Assembly (NCBI GenBank): GCA_050740235.1
Contig: JBOIDB010000010.1
Coordinates: 1-32,369, forward strand
DNA length: 32,369 bases
Direction of reading: 5' to 3'
From: JACDCP01 sp050740235
GTDB taxonomy: Bacteria > Pseudomonadota > Gammaproteobacteria > Steroidobacterales > JACDCP01
Shown here: piece by piece, positions 25,722 through 32,284 of the stretch
How positions within the stretch are numbered: the first letter of the stretch is position 1
Layout of the letters: every line of letters begins with the position of its first letter
Made by a program: the position numbers and the translations under genes
The notes under the pieces: model-generated
What the model was told of the DNA's origin: nothing
What the model saw: the letters and a program-made list of their open reading frames with translations, nothing else
Database searches by the model: none

Positions 25722-26366
25722 CTAGACCCAGTACGAGCTCCGCGTCATCAGCTTCGAGCTCAGGCGCATGGCGGCGCGCACGGGCGCCGGCAGGACGGCG
25801 CCGCCCGCGCGTGTCGCGCGATGACCGTGGTTAGCCTCGTCGCGTTGCATCTGACGGACGATCGCCCGGCTGCGCGCGTCGGAATCAGGCAGTCGCCCCA
25901 GGTGATCCTGCAGGTGCGCGACGACCTGACGCTCGGTTTCCGCAACGAAACCGAGGCTCCAGCGATCGCCCGTCAACCCCGCAAGAGCGCCGATCGCGAA
26001 CGACCCGGCGTACCAGAGCGGATTCAGCAGGCTGGTGCGGCCGCCGAGCTCGGTCAGCCGCTGCTCGCACCAGGCCAGATGATCGCCCTCCTCGGCGGCG
26101 GATCGATCCATCGCCTCGCGTACGGCGCGGCGGCCCGCTGCTACCGCCTGCCCGCGGTACAGCGCCTGAGCCGCGACTTCGCCGGCGTGGTTCACGCGCA
26201 TCAGGCCGGCGGCATGCCGCCGTTCGCGCGCCGCGAGGCGATCGCTTTCCAGCGCGGCGGCGGGATTCGGCCGCCCGGGAGCGGGTGCGCCGCCGAGGTA
26301 CGACTTGAGCGCGCGATCGACGCCGATGATCAACCGGTCGACGAGGCTTTGTCGCCGCGGAAGCAT
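25722..26366 (-). CDS. coq7: 3-demethoxyubiquinol 3-hydroxylase
   Basis: Di-iron monooxygenase of ubiquinone synthesis that adds the C6 hydroxyl. The 214 residues keep all iron ligands: Glu63 (NHAGE), Glu93 and His96 (EEGDH), Glu145 (ETERQ), and Glu177 and His180 (RDEANH). The family is peripheral to the inner membrane. ATG 26366 is separated by only 17 bp from the divergent ferredoxin gene, and TATAAT ends six bases before it. No Shine-Dalgarno stronger than AGG is present, suggesting a leaderless or near-leaderless mRNA. Confidence 0.95.
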   Translation of the reverse strand: MLPRRQSLVDRLIIGVDRALKSYLGGAPAPGRPNPAAALESDRLAARERRHAAGLMRVNHAGEVAAQALYRGQAVAAGRRAVREAMDRSAAEEGDHLAWCEQRLTELGGRTSLLNPLWYAGSFAIGALAGLTGDRWSLGFVAETERQVVAHLQDHLGRLPDSDARSRAIVRQMQRDEANHGHRATRAGGAVLPAPVRAAMRLSSKLMTRSSYWV

Positions 26367-26378
26367 GCACCTATTATA
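26349..26378. promoter_or_regulatory. Overlapping divergent -10 elements of coq7 and ferredoxin
   Basis: Plus strand: TTGTCG (26349-26354), 17 bp, TATTAT (26372-26377), six bases, then ATG 26384. Minus strand: the same AT-rich core read as TATAAT (26378-26373), six bases, then ATG 26366; no good -35 is seen on that side. One seven-base core thus seems to serve both genes. Confidence 0.55.
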
Positions 26379-26383
26379 GGACG

Positions 26384-26692
26384 ATGTCCTACTACCGCCG
26401 CCATGCTTTCTTCTGCATCAACCAGCGCGAAGGCGGCAGGCAATGCTGCCAGAACGCCGGAGCCGCCGAGATGCGCGCGCACGCCAAAAAGCGGGCCAAG
26501 GCCCTGGGGCTCTCGGGCCCGGGCGGCGTGCGCGTGAATGCCTCCGGCTGCCTCGATCGCTGCGAGGAAGGGCCGATCGTGGTGGTCTATCCCGAGGGGG
26601 TCTGGTACACCTACGTCGACGAGGAGGACGTCGACGAAATCGTCGACGAGCACCTGCAGCACGGGCGCGTCGTGCAGCGGCTGCGGATTTGA
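26384..26692 (+). CDS. Thioredoxin-like 2Fe-2S ferredoxin
   Basis: Small electron-transfer protein of the Shethna-type, thioredoxin-fold 2Fe-2S ferredoxins; 102 residues. Candidate cluster ligands are Cys11 (FFCINQ), Cys21 or Cys22 (RQCC), Cys56 and Cys60 (SGCLDRCEEGP). The segment VVVYPEGVWYTYVDEEDVDEI is typical of the family. Its redox partner is unknown. It diverges from coq7, an oxygenase needing electrons, but a functional link is only suggested by position. There is no gene between it and the rplM promoter. Confidence 0.88.
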   Translation: MSYYRRHAFFCINQREGGRQCCQNAGAAEMRAHAKKRAKALGLSGPGGVRVNASGCLDRCEEGPIVVVYPEGVWYTYVDEEDVDEIVDEHLQHGRVVQRLRI

Positions 26693-26707
26693 CGAGCCCC
26701 GCCCGCA

Positions 26708-26736
26708 TTGCAAACCGGACTCCCATTCAATAAAAT
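26708..26736 (+). promoter_or_regulatory. Promoter of rplM-rpsI
   Basis: TTGCAA (26708-26713), a 17-bp spacer and TAAAAT (26731-26736) give a strong sigma-70 pattern. The leader to ATG 26774 would be about 30 bases. It is placed right after the ferredoxin stop. Confidence 0.7.
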
Positions 26737-26773
26737 TACCTGCTTTTCGTCCGGACCTTTGCTCCCGAGTGAC

Positions 26774-27202
26774 ATGAAGACCATTTCCGCCAACGCGCAG
26801 ACCGTGCACCGCGACTGGTATCTGATCGACGCGACCGATCGGACGCTCGGCCGCCTTGCGTCGGAGATCGCGCGCCGGTTGCGCGGCAAGCACAAGCCCG
26901 AATACACGCCGAACGTCGACACCGGCGACTACATCGTGGTCGTCAACGCCGGGAAGATTCGCGTCACCGGCAAGAAGCTGACCGACAAGATCTATCATCG
27001 ACACACGGGCTACATCGGCAACCTGAAATCCGAGCCGCTCGAGAAGCTGCTCGCGAGAGCACCCGAGCGGGCCATTCAGTACGCGGTCAAAGGCATGCTG
27101 CCCAGGAATGCCCTCGGCAGGCAGATGTATCGCAAGCTGCGCGTCTATGCGGGACCGGAGCACGGCCACGCCGCGCAACAGCCGAAAACGCTCGAGCTCT
27201 GA
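26774..27202 (+). CDS. rplM: 50S ribosomal protein L13
   Basis: Early-assembling 23S rRNA-binding protein of the large subunit. The 142 residues equal E. coli L13, with RDWYLIDATDRTLGRLASEIA, RGKHKPEYTPNVDTGDY and AVKGMLPRNALGRQM. The start is ATG 26774 (MKTISANAQTV); the frame is open upstream over the promoter but those codons are not L13. The rpsI gene follows after 32 bp in the universal rplM-rpsI operon. Confidence 0.98.
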   Translation: MKTISANAQTVHRDWYLIDATDRTLGRLASEIARRLRGKHKPEYTPNVDTGDYIVVVNAGKIRVTGKKLTDKIYHRHTGYIGNLKSEPLEKLLARAPERAIQYAVKGMLPRNALGRQMYRKLRVYAGPEHGHAAQQPKTLEL

Positions 27203-27234
27203 CTGCCGGCACGACGGACATACGAGGACTTTCG

Positions 27235-27624
27235 ATGGCAACAGCGAGTTATGGAACGGGCCGGCGCAAGACCTCGACCGCGCGCGTGTTCCTGCGTCCG
27301 GGAAAGGGCGAAATACGGATCAACGCCCGTCCGATCGACGAGTTCTTCGGCCGCAAGACGGCACGCATGATCGTGCGCCAGCCGCTGGAGCAGGTGAAGC
27401 TCGTCGATGCCTTCGATATCACCGTCACCGTCAGCGGCGGGGGCACGACGGGTCAGGCCGGCGCAATCCGGCACGGCCTGACGCGCGCCCTGATGGATTA
27501 CGACGAGTCGTTGCGCAGCGCGTTGCGCCAGGGCGGGTTCGTGACACGTGACGCGCGCGAGGTGGAACGCAAGAAGGTCGGCCTGCGCAAGGCGCGCCGC
27601 GCCACCCAGTTCTCGAAGCGCTGA
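27235..27624 (+). CDS. rpsI: 30S ribosomal protein S9
   Basis: Small-subunit protein whose C-terminal tail reaches the P-site tRNA. The 129 residues begin YGTGRRKTSTARVF and end RKARRATQFSKR; the terminal Lys-Arg that contacts tRNA is present. VSGGGTTGQAGAIRHG is the central signature. GAGGA lies before ATG 27235. Confidence 0.98.
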   Translation: MATASYGTGRRKTSTARVFLRPGKGEIRINARPIDEFFGRKTARMIVRQPLEQVKLVDAFDITVTVSGGGTTGQAGAIRHGLTRALMDYDESLRSALRQGGFVTRDAREVERKKVGLRKARRATQFSKR

Positions 27625-27658
27625 TCTGCCGGGCCGATCGCCCGCAGCACCCCGTATT

Positions 27659-27732
27659 TGGGGGATCGTCTAGCGGTAGGACATCGGACTCTGACTCCGA
27701 GAACCGTGGTTCGAATCCACGTCCCCCAGCCA
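27659..27732 (+). tRNA. tRNA-Gln (CUG anticodon)
   Basis: 74 bases including an encoded CCA. The acceptor stem TGGGGGA pairs with TCCCCCA, and the discriminator is G. The anticodon stem TCGGA/TCCGA encloses loop CTCTGAC, so the anticodon is CTG, reading CAG. The T arm has GGTTCGAATCC. It begins 34 bp after rpsI and could be co-transcribed. A stem-loop repeat starts three bases after CCA. Confidence 0.96.
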
Positions 27733-27735
27733 AAC

Positions 27736-27813
27736 CGGAAAAAGGGGACAGATCTATTTTTCCTTCCCTCAAGCGAGAATGAATCAGGAAAAATAGATCT
27801 GTCCCCTTTTCCG
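27736..27813. repeat. Inverted repeat of the GGGGACA family (REP-like)
   Basis: Left arm 27736-27764 and right arm 27786-27813 match base for base apart from one extra A in the left arm, around a 21-base loop. Each arm carries A-rich, GGGGACAGATCTA, T-rich blocks. From memory, such GGGGACA repeats occur in many proteobacteria near IS200/REP-associated tyrosine transposases; no transposase gene is in this window. The stem-loop ends in a T-tract on the minus strand, so it may also end transcription of the convergent rpiA. Confidence 0.85.
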
Positions 27814-27827
27814 ATCGTCCGGTCGAG

Positions 27828-28487
27828 TCAACGCTCGAGGATCCTGACGCCCGACGATTCACCGATGAGCAGCACGTCCGCTGGCCGGCGCGCGAACAAG
27901 CCGACCGTGACGACGCCGGGTATCTGATTCAGGCGCTGCTCGAGCTCGACCGGATCGACGATCTTCAGATCGTGCACGTCCAGTATGTGATTTCCGTTGT
28001 CGGTCACGAAGCCGTCGCGCCAGACCGGGCGGCCGCCCGCGAGAACCATCTGGCGCGCTACCCACGACCGGGACATCGGGATGACTTCGACAGGTAACGG
28101 GAACGCGCCCAGCACCGGCACGAGCTTCGAGTCGTCGACCATGCAGACGAATCGGCGTGAGGCGCCGGCCAGGATCTTCTCGCGCGTCAGCGCTCCGCCG
28201 CCGCCCTTGATGAGCCGCAGGTGCTCGTCCGCCTCGTCCGCACCGTCGACGTACACATCCGTGTCGCCGGTATCATTGAGCTCGCGAACGGGAATGCCCA
28301 GCCGCCGCAGCCGGCGCGTCGTTTCCACGGAGCTCGAGACCGCGGCGTCGAGCCGCTCCCGGATGGAATCGAGCGCCTCGATGAAGCAGTTCACGGTCGA
28401 GCCCGTGCCGACGCCCAGCATTGCGCCCGCCGGCACGAAGTCGAGCGCCTTCAGGGCGACCGCACGTTTCTTTTCGTCCTGGTCCAT
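27828..28487 (-). CDS. rpiA: Ribose-5-phosphate isomerase A
   Basis: Converts ribulose 5-phosphate to ribose 5-phosphate for nucleotide synthesis. The 219-residue protein has the phosphate loop GVGTGSTVNCFI (25-36), Asp81 and Asp84 in VDGADEAD, Lys94 in IKGGGGAL and the catalytic Glu103 in TREKI. The start ATG 28487 has GGAG just upstream. It lies downstream of the histone-like gene, beyond that gene's terminator. Confidence 0.97.
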   Translation of the reverse strand: MDQDEKKRAVALKALDFVPAGAMLGVGTGSTVNCFIEALDSIRERLDAAVSSSVETTRRLRRLGIPVRELNDTGDTDVYVDGADEADEHLRLIKGGGGALTREKILAGASRRFVCMVDDSKLVPVLGAFPLPVEVIPMSRSWVARQMVLAGGRPVWRDGFVTDNGNHILDVHDLKIVDPVELEQRLNQIPGVVTVGLFARRPADVLLIGESSGVRILER

Positions 28488-28522
28488 GACTCCGTCGACA
28501 GGTTAACAGACGGCGGGCGGGG

Positions 28523-28550
28523 AAAAAAAAAGTGCCCGCTGGGCGGGCAC
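28523..28550 (-). terminator. Rho-independent terminator of the histone H1-like gene
   Basis: On the minus strand GTGCCCGC and GCGGGCAC form a perfect eight-base stem with a three-base loop, followed by nine T. It sits 82 bases past the histone-like stop and upstream of rpiA. Confidence 0.9.
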
Positions 28551-28562
28551 TGGATCGAGGAT

Positions 28563-28611
28563 CCGCGGAGAATCCGGGCAGCCTTCCGGGCTGACGCGGA
28601 GACCTCCGCGG
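28563..28611 (-). other. Structured 3' region with two competing stems
   Basis: CGCGGAG occurs at 28564-28570 and again at 28595-28601, and CTCCGCG at 28604-28610 can pair with either, giving mutually exclusive hairpins in the 3' untranslated part of the histone-like transcript. Purely a sequence observation. Confidence 0.5.
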
Positions 28612-28632
28612 TGTTTCGACTTCGCCTGGCGC

Positions 28633-29118
28633 TCAGACTCCGAACGGTGTCGTTGCGGGAGTCGGCGGGACAGACGGAGTCTTCTTCTTGCGCGATGCCT
28701 TGCGCTTCTTGCCGGCCTTCTTCTTGCGTGCCGGAGCCTTCCTCTTCTTTTTCCTGGCAGCCTTTTTCTTGCGTGCCGGGGCTTTCTTCTTTTTACGGCG
28801 TGACGTCTTTTTCTTGCCGGCTTTCTTCCTGCGCGCCGGCGCTTTCTTTTTCTTACGTCGGGACGCCTTTTTCTTCTTGCCAGCCTTTCTGCGTGTGGCC
28901 TTTTTCTTGCCGGCCTTCTTGCGTCGTGCCGGCGACTTCTTCTTCTTGCTCGCGGACTTCTTCCGACGGCTCACCGTCTTCCGTTTCGCCGCGGTCTTCT
29001 TCCTGCGCGCAGCGGTTTTCTTGCGCGTGGCAGACTTGCGCTTGGCCGCCACCTTCCTCTTGGAAGTCGGCTTCTTTTTGCGCGTAGCCTTCTTTCTCGC
29101 AGTAGTCTTAGTAGCCAT
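28633..29118 (-). CDS. Histone H1-like Lys/Ala/Arg-rich DNA-binding protein
   Basis: The 161 residues are almost only Lys, Arg, Ala, Thr, Ser and Gly, with repeating KKAPARKKKAGKK units over about 60-145 and a short Pro/Thr tail. It resembles the C-terminal tails of eukaryotic H1, bacterial AlgP and chlamydial Hc2, so a DNA- or RNA-condensing role is likely; homology cannot be shown on such composition. The start is ATG 29118 with GGAG seven bases before. It has its own promoter and terminator. The opposite strand is also open and encodes only Phe/Leu-rich repeats, a codon shadow. Confidence 0.85.
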   Translation of the reverse strand: MATKTTARKKATRKKKPTSKRKVAAKRKSATRKKTAARRKKTAAKRKTVSRRKKSASKKKKSPARRKKAGKKKATRRKAGKKKKASRRKKKKAPARRKKAGKKKTSRRKKKKAPARKKKAARKKKRKAPARKKKAGKKRKASRKKKTPSVPPTPATTPFGV

Positions 29119-29151
29119 AGTAGTCTCCGTGTCGGGGTGTACGACGTCGAG

Positions 29152-29181
29152 TATATACGAGAACAGTAAAAATTCCAGCAA
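29152..29181 (-). promoter_or_regulatory. Promoter of the histone H1-like gene
   Basis: TTGCTG (29181-29176), an 18-bp spacer and TATATA (29157-29152) on the minus strand; the leader would be about 27 bases. The local AT-rich stretch stands out in this GC-rich window. Confidence 0.6.
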
Positions 29182-29251
29182 CTTAGCTCGACGCGCGAAT
29201 TAGACGCGGACCGTCGCCGAGCATACTGTGCGATACGTCACGAAACGAATT

Positions 29252-29863
29252 TCAGTCATCGCGAGCCGATGACGCGCGATTTGCGTCGCGCGGATCGTAA
29301 AGACGGCGCTCGGTCACGACGCCGTTAAGCCGCACGTCCCACGGATCGGGCGATATTTTTGCCGTAAATTGCAGGTCGAAAGCCACACCGAGCAGAATGG
29401 GGCGCGCGGCGCGCGGATGCGCGTTGAGGAATGCGAACGTCCTGTCGTAGAAGCCGGCGCCCATGCCCAGGCGTTGGCCCTGCGCGTCGAAAGCGACGAC
29501 CGGCACCAACGCCAGGTCGAGCTCGCGGCAGTCGATGAAGCGGGTGGTATCGCGGCTCGGCTCGGGCACGCCGTAGCGATTCGGCCGCATCGATGCGCCC
29601 GGCTCCGACTCCGCGAATCGCAGCAAGCCGTCCTTCTCGACGATGGGCAGGAACACCCGCTTGCCGGCTTCGAGCGCGAGGCCGGTGATCGGCGTCAAAT
29701 CGATTTCGCCGTCGATCGTGACGTAAGCGGCGATGGTTCGACTGTCTCGATACCACGCCGTGGTGGCGATGATGCGGGTCAGGCTTGTGGCGGCGCGATG
29801 CCGTTCGTCGCCGGACAGCGCCCGCCGGGCGGCGCGCATCGACCGGCGCAGGTCGTCCTTCAT
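29252..29863 (-). CDS. fau: 5-formyltetrahydrofolate cyclo-ligase
   Basis: Uses ATP to turn 5-formyl-THF into 5,10-methenyl-THF, recycling folate (YgfA, MTHFS family). The 203 residues include the N-terminal KDDLRRSMRAARRAL and the ATP/folate loop GMGAGFYDR (133-141). The start is ATG 29863; the frame is open upstream but there it crosses 6S RNA. In E. coli fau lies directly behind ssrS and is co-transcribed; the same layout is kept here. Confidence 0.93.
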   Translation of the reverse strand: MKDDLRRSMRAARRALSGDERHRAATSLTRIIATTAWYRDSRTIAAYVTIDGEIDLTPITGLALEAGKRVFLPIVEKDGLLRFAESEPGASMRPNRYGVPEPSRDTTRFIDCRELDLALVPVVAFDAQGQRLGMGAGFYDRTFAFLNAHPRAARPILLGVAFDLQFTAKISPDPWDVRLNGVVTERRLYDPRDANRASSARDD

Positions 29864-29930
29864 GAGTAGATGTCCGGTGTCTGCCGATGCGCCGCGAACG
29901 GAGCGCCGCGACGCTGCGGGGAAATGAGGT

Positions 29931-30117
29931 GGCGTCTCCCGCCTGTGCCGTCCCGGACCGTTGCTCTCGAACCCGAGCAACAGGTGGGGTCGCTCGTGAC
30001 AGCTAAGGCTCCCCGCCCGAGGCGGTTGTGCGCACTGCCGTCGACAGCCGCGACCCCTGCGTCAGTAATTAGGATCGAAAGATCTATCGGCCCGGATCGC
30101 ACACCGCAGGAGACGCC
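29931..30117 (-). ncRNA. ssrS: 6S RNA
   Basis: Small RNA that mimics an open promoter and sequesters sigma-70 RNA polymerase in stationary phase. About 187 bases. The ends form a closing stem: GGCGTCTCC at the 5' end (30117-30109) with GGAGACGCC at the 3' end (29939-29931), extended by GC..TGTGC with GCACAGGC. Internal blocks parallel E. coli 6S: GGGCCGATA, then GGGGAGCCTTAGCT, then a stem with CCACCTGTTGCTCGGG and GAGAGCAACGG. It lies between zapA and fau as in E. coli. Exact ends are estimated from the stem. Confidence 0.85.
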
Positions 30118-30168
30118 GAAAACCTTCGAGCCGCTGACAGTTCCCGCATGATGCCATCGGCGGCTCCT

Positions 30169-30483
30169 TCAAAGCTCGAGCTGCTGGCCCCGCTGGAGGG
30201 CGGCCTCGACCCGCTCGCGCATCGACTTCAGCCGAAGCCCGAAATCGCTGTCGAGCACGGCGCCCTTGCCGCGGGCTTCGAGCACTTCGTGCGCGAGATT
30301 GAGCGCGGCCATGACAGCGATGCGGTCGAGGCCCACGACCTTGCCGCTGTCCCGGATCTCGCGCATCTTGCCGTTCAGCAGCTCGGCTGAATCGAGCAGG
30401 GCCGCGCGCTCCTCGAGAGGGCAGGACACCTGATACTCCTTGTCGAGGATGCGCACGCTCACCCGGGCGAATGCTTCGCTCAC
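30169..30483 (-). CDS. zapA: Cell division protein ZapA
   Basis: Cytoplasmic protein that bundles FtsZ filaments at midcell. The 104 residues start with VSVRILDKEYQVSCPLEE, followed by helical LLDSAELLNGKMREIRDSG and the family core GLDRIAVMAALNLAHE, then a C-terminal coiled coil. The start is GTG 30483, overlapping the upstream stop by four bases (GTGA), so it is coupled to the ZapB-like gene. Confidence 0.95.
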   Translation of the reverse strand: MSEAFARVSVRILDKEYQVSCPLEERAALLDSAELLNGKMREIRDSGKVVGLDRIAVMAALNLAHEVLEARGKGAVLDSDFGLRLKSMRERVEAALQRGQQLEL

Positions 30484-30722
30484 GAGCCGTGCTCCATTGC
30501 TTTCAGTCGCGTGATCATCGCCTCGACACGCGCGCGCACCTGCTCGTTCTTTTGCAGCAAAGTGGCGCGCTCGGCGGACAAGGCATCCTGCCGTTGCTTC
30601 AGCGAGCGATTCTCCTCCTGAAGCTGGCTGCAGATTTCGACGATCTCGTCGAGACGATTCTCGAGCCGCTTGAGCTCGAGCTCGAATACCGTCTTCGAAG
30701 CCGCTTCGGTTGCCTTGGGCAT
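30480..30722 (-). CDS. ZapB-like coiled-coil protein (TIGR02449 type)
   Basis: 80 residues, nearly all one coiled coil (about 13-75: LELKRLENRLDEIVEIC, QLQEENRSLKQRQDALSAERATLLQKNEQV). Proteins of this type commonly sit before zapA in gammaproteobacteria; by size and shape it resembles the FtsZ-ring factor ZapB, but the role is inferred. The start is ATG 30722. A near-consensus promoter ends only six bases before that ATG, so the mRNA is predicted leaderless. The frame is open upstream, but the residues there are Arg/Pro-rich and cross the promoter. Confidence 0.82.
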   Translation of the reverse strand: MPKATEAASKTVFELELKRLENRLDEIVEICSQLQEENRSLKQRQDALSAERATLLQKNEQVRARVEAMITRLKAMEHGS

Positions 30723-30728
30723 GGACGC

Positions 30729-30757
30729 AATATAGAACCGCGCTCCGGCGCGGTCAA
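30729..30757 (-). promoter_or_regulatory. Strong promoter of the zapB-like/zapA operon
   Basis: TTGACC (30757-30752), exactly 17 bp, TATATT (30734-30729) on the minus strand, then six bases to ATG 30722. The predicted start of transcription falls on or next to the A of the ATG. Confidence 0.7.
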
Positions 30758-30764
30758 ATGGACG

Positions 30765-30789
30765 GAAGCGCCCGCCGGGAGGGCGCTTC
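30765..30789. other. Nine-base hairpin between divergent zapB-like and pepP genes
   Basis: GAAGCGCCC (30765-30773) and GGGCGCTTC (30781-30789) form a perfect stem with a seven-base loop, just upstream of the zapB-like -35. No T-run follows, so an operator or structural role is as likely as termination. Confidence 0.45.
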
Positions 30790-30867
30790 GTCGGGCTCCT
30801 GCGCGATGGTACGATAGTTGCGTTCCACCTTCGCTTGTCCTGCACGACGACTCTGCATCGAGGCCCC

Positions 30868-32175
30868 ATGAACAGGAACGAATTTGCCAGGCGCCGCCGT
30901 CAGCTCATGCGCATGATGGGCAAGGGCGGCATCGCCATCATGCCTTCCGCGCTCGTCCGGATCCGCAATCGGGACGTGGCTTACGAGTTCCGCCAGGACA
31001 GCGACTTCTACTACCTGACCGGTTTCGCGGAGCCCGAGGCGGTGGCGGTGCTGATTCCCGGCCGCCCGCAAGGCGAGTACATCCTGTTCTGCCGCGAACG
31101 CGATCCGCAGAAGGAGATCTGGGACGGCGCGCGCGCCGGACAGGACGGCGCCGTCGCCGAATACGGCGCCGACGACGCCTTCCCGATATCGGACATCGAC
31201 GATATCGTGCCGGGGCTCCTCGAGCAGTGCGATCGCGTCTATCACACGATGGGCTTGCAGCCGGATTTCGACGCCCGACTCATGGGCTGGGTCAACGAGC
31301 TGCGCGCGGGCGTTCGCGCGGGCGTGCAGACGCCGCAGGAGTTCGTCGCGCTCGACCATTTGCTGCACGACATGCGTCTCTACAAGAGTCGCGCCGAGAT
31401 CGGTGCCATGCGGCGCGCGGCGAAAATCGCCGCGGGCGCGCACAAGCGCGCGATGCGTGCCTGCCGCCCCGGCCTGATGGAGTACGAGATTCAGGCGGAG
31501 TTCATGCACGAGTTCCACCGCAACGGCATCGGAACGTCGTACCATCCGATCGTCGGCGGCGGCCGCAACAGCTGCATCCTGCACTACAACGACAACAACG
31601 CCCGGCTCAACGACGGCGAGCTGCTGCTTATCGATGCCGGTTGCGAATACGATTACTACGCCTCGGACATCACGCGCACGTTCCCGATCAACGGCCGCTT
31701 CACCGCCGAGCAGCGCGCGATCTACGATATCGTGCTCGACGCGCAGCACGCGGCTATCGATCAGGTGCGGGCAGGCAACCACTGGAACGATCCGCACGAC
31801 GCGGCAGTACGCGCTATCACGCGCGGCCTGAAGCGCATCGGCCTTCTCAAGGGCAGCCTGCCCGGGCTCATCAAGGACCGCGCCTACTCGCGATTCTTCA
31901 TGCACCGCACGGGCCACTGGATCGGCATGGACGTGCACGACGTGGGCGACTACAAGGTCGGCGACGAGTGGCGGGTGCTGGAGCCCGGCATGGTCATGAC
32001 GGTGGAGCCGGGCATCTATATCCCGCCGGATTCGAAGGGCGTCGCGCGCAAGTGGTGGAGCATCGGCGTGCGCATCGAGGACGACGTGCTCGTCACGCGC
32101 GGTGATCCGGAGGTCCTGAGCAAGGACGTGCCCACCGACCCTGACCGAATCGAGCAGCTCATGCGGGCGGCATGA
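30868..32175 (+). CDS. pepP: Xaa-Pro aminopeptidase
   Basis: Dimanganese peptidase that removes an N-terminal residue preceding proline. The 435 residues show an N-terminal domain with FRQDSDFYYLTGF, then the pita-bread domain with metal ligands Asp256 (LIDAG), Asp267 (SDITR), His350 (TGHWIG), Glu380 (TVEPGIY) and Glu404 (RIEDDV). The start is ATG 30868 with GAGG upstream. It diverges from the zapB-like/zapA operon as in E. coli, but ygfB, which often stands first in this operon, is absent. ubiH commonly follows and would lie beyond the window. Confidence 0.95.
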   Translation: MNRNEFARRRRQLMRMMGKGGIAIMPSALVRIRNRDVAYEFRQDSDFYYLTGFAEPEAVAVLIPGRPQGEYILFCRERDPQKEIWDGARAGQDGAVAEYGADDAFPISDIDDIVPGLLEQCDRVYHTMGLQPDFDARLMGWVNELRAGVRAGVQTPQEFVALDHLLHDMRLYKSRAEIGAMRRAAKIAAGAHKRAMRACRPGLMEYEIQAEFMHEFHRNGIGTSYHPIVGGGRNSCILHYNDNNARLNDGELLLIDAGCEYDYYASDITRTFPINGRFTAEQRAIYDIVLDAQHAAIDQVRAGNHWNDPHDAAVRAITRGLKRIGLLKGSLPGLIKDRAYSRFFMHRTGHWIGMDVHDVGDYKVGDEWRVLEPGMVMTVEPGIYIPPDSKGVARKWWSIGVRIEDDVLVTRGDPEVLSKDVPTDPDRIEQLMRAA

Positions 32176-32207
32176 TGATGCGCTGCGCACCTTTCGATGT
32201 AAGGGAG

Positions 32208-32284
32208 CCGGCGGGGTCTCCGGACTTCCTCCGAGTCGCTCCCCGATACTCGCTTGGTCGGAGAAAGTCCGAAAACCCCGCCGG
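32208..32284. repeat. Imperfect inverted repeat after pepP
   Basis: Arms 32208-32233 and 32259-32284 are 26 bases each with 23 matches; all three differences are C/T changes that a G-U pair could tolerate in one strand's RNA. The loop is 25 bases. Both arms end in CCGG at the outer side. It shares no obvious sequence with the GGGGACA repeats. It may be an intergenic repeat element or a transcription barrier. Confidence 0.75.

Noticed and set aside
28688..29203. Hydrophobic plus-strand frame with FFLPAFFLRAGAFFF-like repeats
   Set aside because: It is the complement of Lys codons in the histone-like gene; the minus-strand gene has promoter, ribosome site and terminator.
29860..30102. 80-codon minus-strand frame between zapA and fau
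   Set aside because: It coincides with 6S RNA and has no family similarity or ribosome site.
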